From: Liolophura sinensis
Lineage: Eukaryota > Mollusca > Polyplacophora > Chitonida > Chitonidae
DNA length: 64,000 bases
Assembly: GCF_032854445.1 (NCBI RefSeq)
Contig: NC_088303.1
Location: 26,917,501-26,981,500 of the forward strand
Direction of reading: 5' to 3'
Shown: piece by piece, positions 59,501 to 64,000 of the stretch
How the letters are laid out: each line of letters starts with the position of its first letter
Position numbering within the stretch: position 1 is the first letter of the stretch
Translations under genes and position numbers: made by a program
Notes under the pieces: generated by a model
Told to the model about the DNA's origin: nothing
The model's input: only the letters and a program-made list of their open reading frames with translations
The model's database searches: none

Positions 59501-59994
59501 TCTAATACTATGGTTGATTTTTAACCTAAAGCCCCTGCTACTATGACCTAACACATCGTGAGTTAATTTTGTAAGTTTGAACACAATGTTCACCAACAGC
59601 TAAAAATTTGTGTGAGATTGAGGTAAAATAATTTTTCACTAAAGTGTCTGTGTTTTACGTATGTTACTGGCTGAATATGCACCACATTTAATATGATAAA
59701 CAAGTTTGCTTTTCATGTTCGGATCTTCTCTATTATTTCAAGGGGGAAAATGATGTAATGTTACAGTCATTGTCCTACAATAAAATTACATGTATATTGA
59801 CAGAAAGAATTAATTTTTCTTGTGACCTGAGTCCACAACGTAAATTTTCAGTAATGGGCCCAAGACGAAGAAGCGTTATGAAGACCAGGTTTGAAATGCA
59901 TAGGTTTGGGTAGCAGAGGGTCAAAGTTCTTGTTCAGAAATGTCTTGGTAAGATTAATGATGTACAAAGCCAGACAGCAGCAAGTACCATTCTT
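56532..59994. other. No gene seen in 3.4 kb
   Basis: Short frames on both strands lack splice sites, domains or copies elsewhere. There is no SINE and no tandem repeat that I could find, which is unusual for this side of the window. Confidence 0.5.
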
Positions 59995-60063
59995 AAAGTC
60001 TTTGGTATGACCCAACCCGGATTTGATCCCATGTCTCCGGACTTCGATGCTCTAACCATTAGA
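59995..60063 (-). repeat. SINE family 3, head only
   Basis: GGTATGACCCAACCCGGATTT with GATCCCATGTCTCCGGACTT and CTCTAACCATTA, matching 6330-6415 in the same orientation. Confidence 0.6.
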
Positions 60064-60589
60064 AGATGCCTGATGATGCGACCAATATCTTCTGGAAGAT
60101 TTTAGCAAAGTTACCATCATGTACAAAGTGTTGTGTGGCTCATCAGAAGTGGAACTGCCAAAACCATTCCATATCCGCATATATGCCAGAGATTCGACAC
60201 ACGATGGAGCACCCTGCCGAAGCCTGGCACGCAAAGTGGAAAGGCTGCATTTAAAACTAACCAAACTGAACGCTGACACCTTTTACCTCTCCATACCATA
60301 CAATAACGGTAAACTTAATAGTATTTTAAAGTCTCATACAACCATGTATCAAACATGTATCTTTGATAATTTTCATTCAATAATTTCAAAATTTGTGAAC
60401 TCATATCTAAGGATTTTATCATCATCTAACTGTACGTAATTCCTAACGATTTTTCTTTAGTACCTCAAAATATAGCACAATACATAGACACATTTCATCG
60501 AAAAGCATAATACTTGTATGTACTGGGATACCAGTGAATTTTCTGCAAGAATCAAATGCCATTTCTTGTCTGAGTGGACAAGTAAGATG

Positions 60590-60790
60590 TCAAGAGTATT
60601 TTACTTAGGACGGCGGTCTCATTATGGCGGCAGGAAATCGGACAGAACCCAGGGGAAACCCAGGCCGGGGACAGACCTTCCCACGTAAGGCCGCTGAGGA
60701 AGAGAGCATGGACTGGACTTGAACTCATAACGACCGCATTTCTGGGAGGATCCTGGGTCAGTGGCCAACCACTACGCCACAAAGAATCCA
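60590..60790 (-). repeat. SINE family 1, diverged, nearly full length
   Basis: Inverted copy with GGAAATCGGACAGAACCCAG, CCTTCCCACGTAAGGCCG and a head ending CCAACCACTACGCCACAAAG. Confidence 0.8.
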
Positions 60791-61144
60791 TTCATATTTA
60801 TTGCACCACAGATAATTAACACGTACAGCATAAAGAGAAAAGGCAGAGCAGCGACGAAAGTGGGATAGTTGGCAAATGGTCACACATAACTGGTGAAATT
60901 CGGCCTCCTGTCAGTTTACCTCAGTTTTATTCTAAATGTTCATGTAATTGCGGAACCAATAGCAAATTACACGTTCTCAGCACCTTGCTTCTCGCATAAC
61001 AGTTCTACACACTACACACGTTGTGTGGTTGCCAGTACTGATTGGCCTCAACATAGATAAATGAAGTAAGATGAAAGCAAACCTGTTTACACATATAACT
61101 TTGTTTATACGTTCGTTGTATACTATGAGAACAAAACACATTAT

Positions 61145-61225
61145 ATGATTACGCCACGATATGGCTAATAAATTGCCGATGTGGCGTTAACCCATAAACA
61201 TTCATTCATTCATTCATTTATTATA
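61145..61225 (+). repeat. SINE tail, family 5
   Basis: GCCACGATATGGCTAATAAA, GATGTGGCGTTAACCCATAA and (ATTC)n, as at 41080-41145. Confidence 0.6.
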
Positions 61226-61227
61226 AG

Positions 61228-61352
61228 GGGGCCTCCGTGGCTCAGTTGGTTAGCGCGCTAGCGCAGCGTAATGACCCAGTAATGACCCGTCGTATAAGTG
61301 AAATATTCTTGAGAACGGCGTAAAACACCAAATAAATAAATAAATAAATTAA
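61228..61352 (+). repeat. SINE family 1, internally deleted: head joined to tail
   Basis: A complete A-box half (GGCCTCCGTGGCTCAGTTGG through GCAGCGTAATGACCC, the last seven bases doubled) runs directly into CGTCGTATAAGTGAAATATT and GGCGTAAAACACC; the B box and body are missing. Confidence 0.9.
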
Positions 61353-61494
61353 ATAACATTTATTATATGTTGGAAACAATATATCTAAAAAGCAACTGAT
61401 GCAATTTTTATCCTTTATAACTATCTTCTTTACTATAATGTGGAGATGTTATTACTTGTTGCAAAACAAGAAAAACCTTACATGCTGAATACTA

Positions 61495-63040
61495 AACTAC
61501 CAGGCAAAAGAAAGGTTTCACCGTATTTTTTGTCATAAAAAAAGTAAAAGCGCGGTTCCGGGTTTGATTCTAAGCAGGACTTAGTGTATGACTGCATCGT
61601 TTCCTCTACCAGAACGCATCGTCACGAACGCAGCAATTGGAATTGTGAAATTGCGACCACATGCAAAACGTCCTTTTGAGGCATGGCTCGTGATGCACGT
61701 GCGGTAATGTTGCATAAATACTCTTGCTCGAAAGAACAGACATTCAGTGACCGAAAAAACACCAACAGTATGCCAAGACTTTAGCAAGCGCAACGAGACC
61801 AGGCCATCGGTATGTCCACCATGGGAGTCTCGCAACGTCACATTGCAAGAACGTTCAACTGCAGCCAAACCACCATCAGGAGGTTGTTGATACGCTATCA
61901 GCAGACAGGCCAGACCCAAGACAGACCAAGATCGGGAAGACCGAGGGTAACAACTGCGGCTGAAGATCGCTACATCCGGCAGATCCACCTTCGAAACCGA
62001 TTCGTCACGGCGACGTCAACAGCGTCGACGGCACTAGGCCACGTCATCAGCCCCAGAACAACACTGCGTCGTCTTCGTTCAGCTGGTTTACGACCTTACC
62101 GCCCCTTCCGTGGGATGGCCTTGACCCTTTTACACCACCAACGCAGATTGCGATGGGCACGTATTGTACGTCGGTGGCAGCGACGTGACTGGGCAAGAGT
62201 GCTGTTTACAGACGAGAGCAGGTTCTGTGTATTCAGGAACGAGTTCGAGTTTTCCGACGAAGAGGCGAGCGTCTCGCGCCAAACTGCGTAAGAGAGGTTT
62301 ATCCGTTTGGAGGCGGAGGCGTCATGGTTTGGGGAGGGATTTGTGACCAAATGAAGACGCACCTGGTTATTGTGTGAGGTAATCTGACTGGCCAGCGATA
62401 CGTTGATGAGGTACTGAGACCTGTCGTCGTTCCTTTCCTCCAAAGACAGCCAAGAGGATCGATCTTGCAACACGACAACGCAAGACCTCACACTGCCCGC
62501 ATTGTTACAGACTACCTCGAGACCGCAAACGTCATCGTGTTGCCCTGGCCAGCCAACTCACCAGACATGAACCCCATTGAGCATCTCTGGGATCACCTTG
62601 ACCGCCGTTTGAGACAGCTGGTGCCTCCTCCAACTAACCAACAGGAACTTGAGCAAGCTCTGTTAAACCTATGGAACCTTATCCCTGTTGACGTCATCCG
62701 GCGACTGACGACGTCAATGCTAAGGCGTGTGCTTGCTTGCATTGATGCCCAGGGTGGCCACACTCGCTACTGATGACTGTAGTCCTTCATTTCTCTGGAT
62801 ACTGTGACTTTACACGCACTTGCCAGTTAACTTTACATTTGTGTAATTTTTTCTTCTGACCCCTTGTCTATTTCATTGTGTTTTGTGGCCAATTGAATGT
62901 CAATATTTTAATTCCTTTTTGAGAGAATATTTCACAATGATTCCTGTTTATAAACCAATCTTATTAATTCTTATATCTGCCTTTGTTTTTCTTTTTATGG
63001 GCTCAAGAAGTGGGTGAAACCTTTCTTTTGCCTGGTAGTT
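61495..63040 (+). mobile_element. Tc1-type transposon, complete ends, flanked by TA
   Basis: The first 28 bases, starting AACTACCAGGCAAAAGAAAG, and the last 28 are perfect inverted copies. TA dinucleotides at 61493-61494 and 63041-63042 are the expected target duplication. Length 1,546 bp with one transposase remnant. Sound ends with a broken enzyme make it a candidate for mobilisation in trans only. Confidence 0.95.
61770..62773 (+). pseudogene. Tc1-family DD34E transposase, broken
   Basis: The likely original ATG is at 61770, but codon 5 is TAG (61782-61784). The open part from 61812 has the paired helix-turn-helix DNA-binding region (GVSQRHIARTFNCSQTTIRR and RPRSGRPRVTT) and the first catalytic Asp in VLFTDESRF. 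A frameshift lies at about 62230-62260, and a TGA interrupts the middle frame at 62375-62377. The last frame (62465-62773) has the second Asp in QHDNARPHTA and the Glu in SPDMNPIEHLWD, 34 residues apart, and ends normally at TGA. Three lesions make it non-functional. Confidence 0.93.
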
Positions 63041-63720
63041 TATATGACTGGCTTGTGTTCAGCATTAACATAGATATTCCCTTGTGAGGTACAGTTTTCT
63101 ACATGTATACAGACCACTGCTGAGTTTGTTAAAGCTACAGGTAAAATCAGCTTAGTATTTACTAATCTATACTAGGCTGTGAAATTATACTCCTTTGTTA
63201 GATATTCCAGCCTGTATCCTGGGACGAGTTGTCCAAAAGTGTAATTAAAGTTAAGTCAGTCTTAATTCTTAATTTCAATCTTGTTTAAATTTAAAACCAA
63301 CTGGACTTTAGTACTAGTATTTGGTATCAAAATTAATACTGATTATAACTGCTAATACACTTTTTGAACAAATGAGCCGTGAACTCCGCTGAAAAAACTT
63401 TGTTGGCACAAGCTATGGGGAAGGTTGTTTGCTTACACCTTACTGTCAAATACAAGCCTGAACGGGCATTTCGTCCAAGTGCATAACAATGTCTTATCTT
63501 GGGATATCTCGTTTTTTACCTGATACAAAATTCCTAGTTAGTATCAGAACACTTATCTGTACAACACGTGCGAAATACGAATGTCAAATGTTAAAATTCA
63601 CCGCTACATATATGTTGCGCTATTAATTTGTTCAAACGAAGACAACGTTATTGAGTTATCAGAGCGGGGGTAGAAATTATACAGAAACTAACATCTACCT
63701 GGCTGCCTCCCTCCGCATTT
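63041..63720. other. No gene seen
   Basis: AT-rich sequence without recognised features. Confidence 0.5.
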
Positions 63721-63721
63721 C

Positions 63722-63860
63722 TAATCTTAGTCAGAGGATATTTTCACGTTGACCCTTAGTCAAGTGACATTTTTCGTGTTGATGCTTAATCAGGTGATAT
63801 TTTCATATGATGACTCTTAGTCAGGTGATATTTTCACGTGATGACTTTTAGTCAGAGAAG
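63722..63860. repeat. ~31-bp tandem repeat, four to five copies
   Basis: CTTAGTCAGGTGATATTTTC-type units with ACGTGATGA spacers recur with small changes. Confidence 0.85.
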
Positions 63861-63929
63861 ACTTGAGTAATTCGCAGCCGTGCAGCATGTGTGACAAAAG
63901 CATGAGATAATATACAGCAACAGGGAAAA

Positions 63930-64000
63930 TAAATTTATTTTTTTATTTTTTTTTGATTGGTTTTACGCAACTCAAGAATATTTCACTTATACGACAGCAG
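63930..64000 (-). repeat. SINE family 1 tail, cut by the window edge
   Basis: T-rich tract, GATTGGTTTTACGC, CTCAAGAATATTTCACTTAT and ACGACAGCAG at the edge. Confidence 0.85.

Noticed and set aside
29220-61280. Possible genuine tRNA genes at SINE heads
   Set aside because: A and B boxes are present, but the sequences continue into shared SINE bodies and do not fold as complete cloverleaves with an acceptor stem.
61581-62491. Minus-strand frames of 131-135 codons over the transposon
   Set aside because: Antisense shadows of the transposase.
1-64000. CRISPR-like array or prokaryotic system
   Set aside because: The tandem repeats have no unique spacers, and the window is plainly animal nuclear DNA.

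Overview
The window is eukaryotic and almost certainly from a marine lophotrochozoan, probably a mollusc. It is AT-rich and intron-rich, is crowded with tRNA-derived SINEs and short inverted-repeat elements, and is unusually rich in the palindrome ACATGT/TACATGTA. There is no bacterial operon, CRISPR array or rRNA. Species cannot be fixed from sequence alone.

Left part (1-12,500): one large gene runs on the minus strand. I joined five coding exons by splice sites and reading phase: 11495-9923, 8063-8033, 7823-7715, 7462-6549 and 683-541. They encode the N-terminal ~920 residues of a Ser/Lys-rich, mostly disordered protein with several SH3-binding motifs; the gene continues off the left edge. 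Its last intron begins inside a 68-bp tandem array that repeats the exon's own 5' splice site at least eight times. Its 5.9-kb fourth intron holds a decayed Crypton tyrosine recombinase (+), a THAP zinc-finger ORF (-) and one candidate exon on the opposite strand.

Middle (12,500-31,000): gene-poor. It has three families of short inverted-repeat elements with similar terminal sequence, a 77-bp satellite of about 26 copies (20.1-22.2 kb), and a few minus-strand pieces that look like parts of multi-pass membrane proteins. None of these could be joined into a gene.

Right part (31,000-57,000): a tandemly duplicated family of small secreted NTF2-like (SnoaL/DUF4440-type) proteins on the minus strand. 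Copy A (34876-32005) is intact: four coding exons, 146 residues, signal peptide, a probable 5' non-coding exon and a poly(A) signal. Copy C (49048-45942 and flanks) is a pseudogene with independent lesions. Copy D is only a first coding exon (56531-56462). A further decayed copy (B) is suggested near 39.9-43.5 kb. Duplicated flanks (35.0-36.7 with 51.9-54.2 kb, and others) show that the array grew by segmental duplication. SINEs of at least two families have been inserted throughout.

Right end (57,000-64,000): no host gene was recognised. It holds a 1,546-bp Tc1-type DD34E transposon with perfect 28-bp terminal repeats and a broken transposase, plus SINE pieces and a short tandem repeat.
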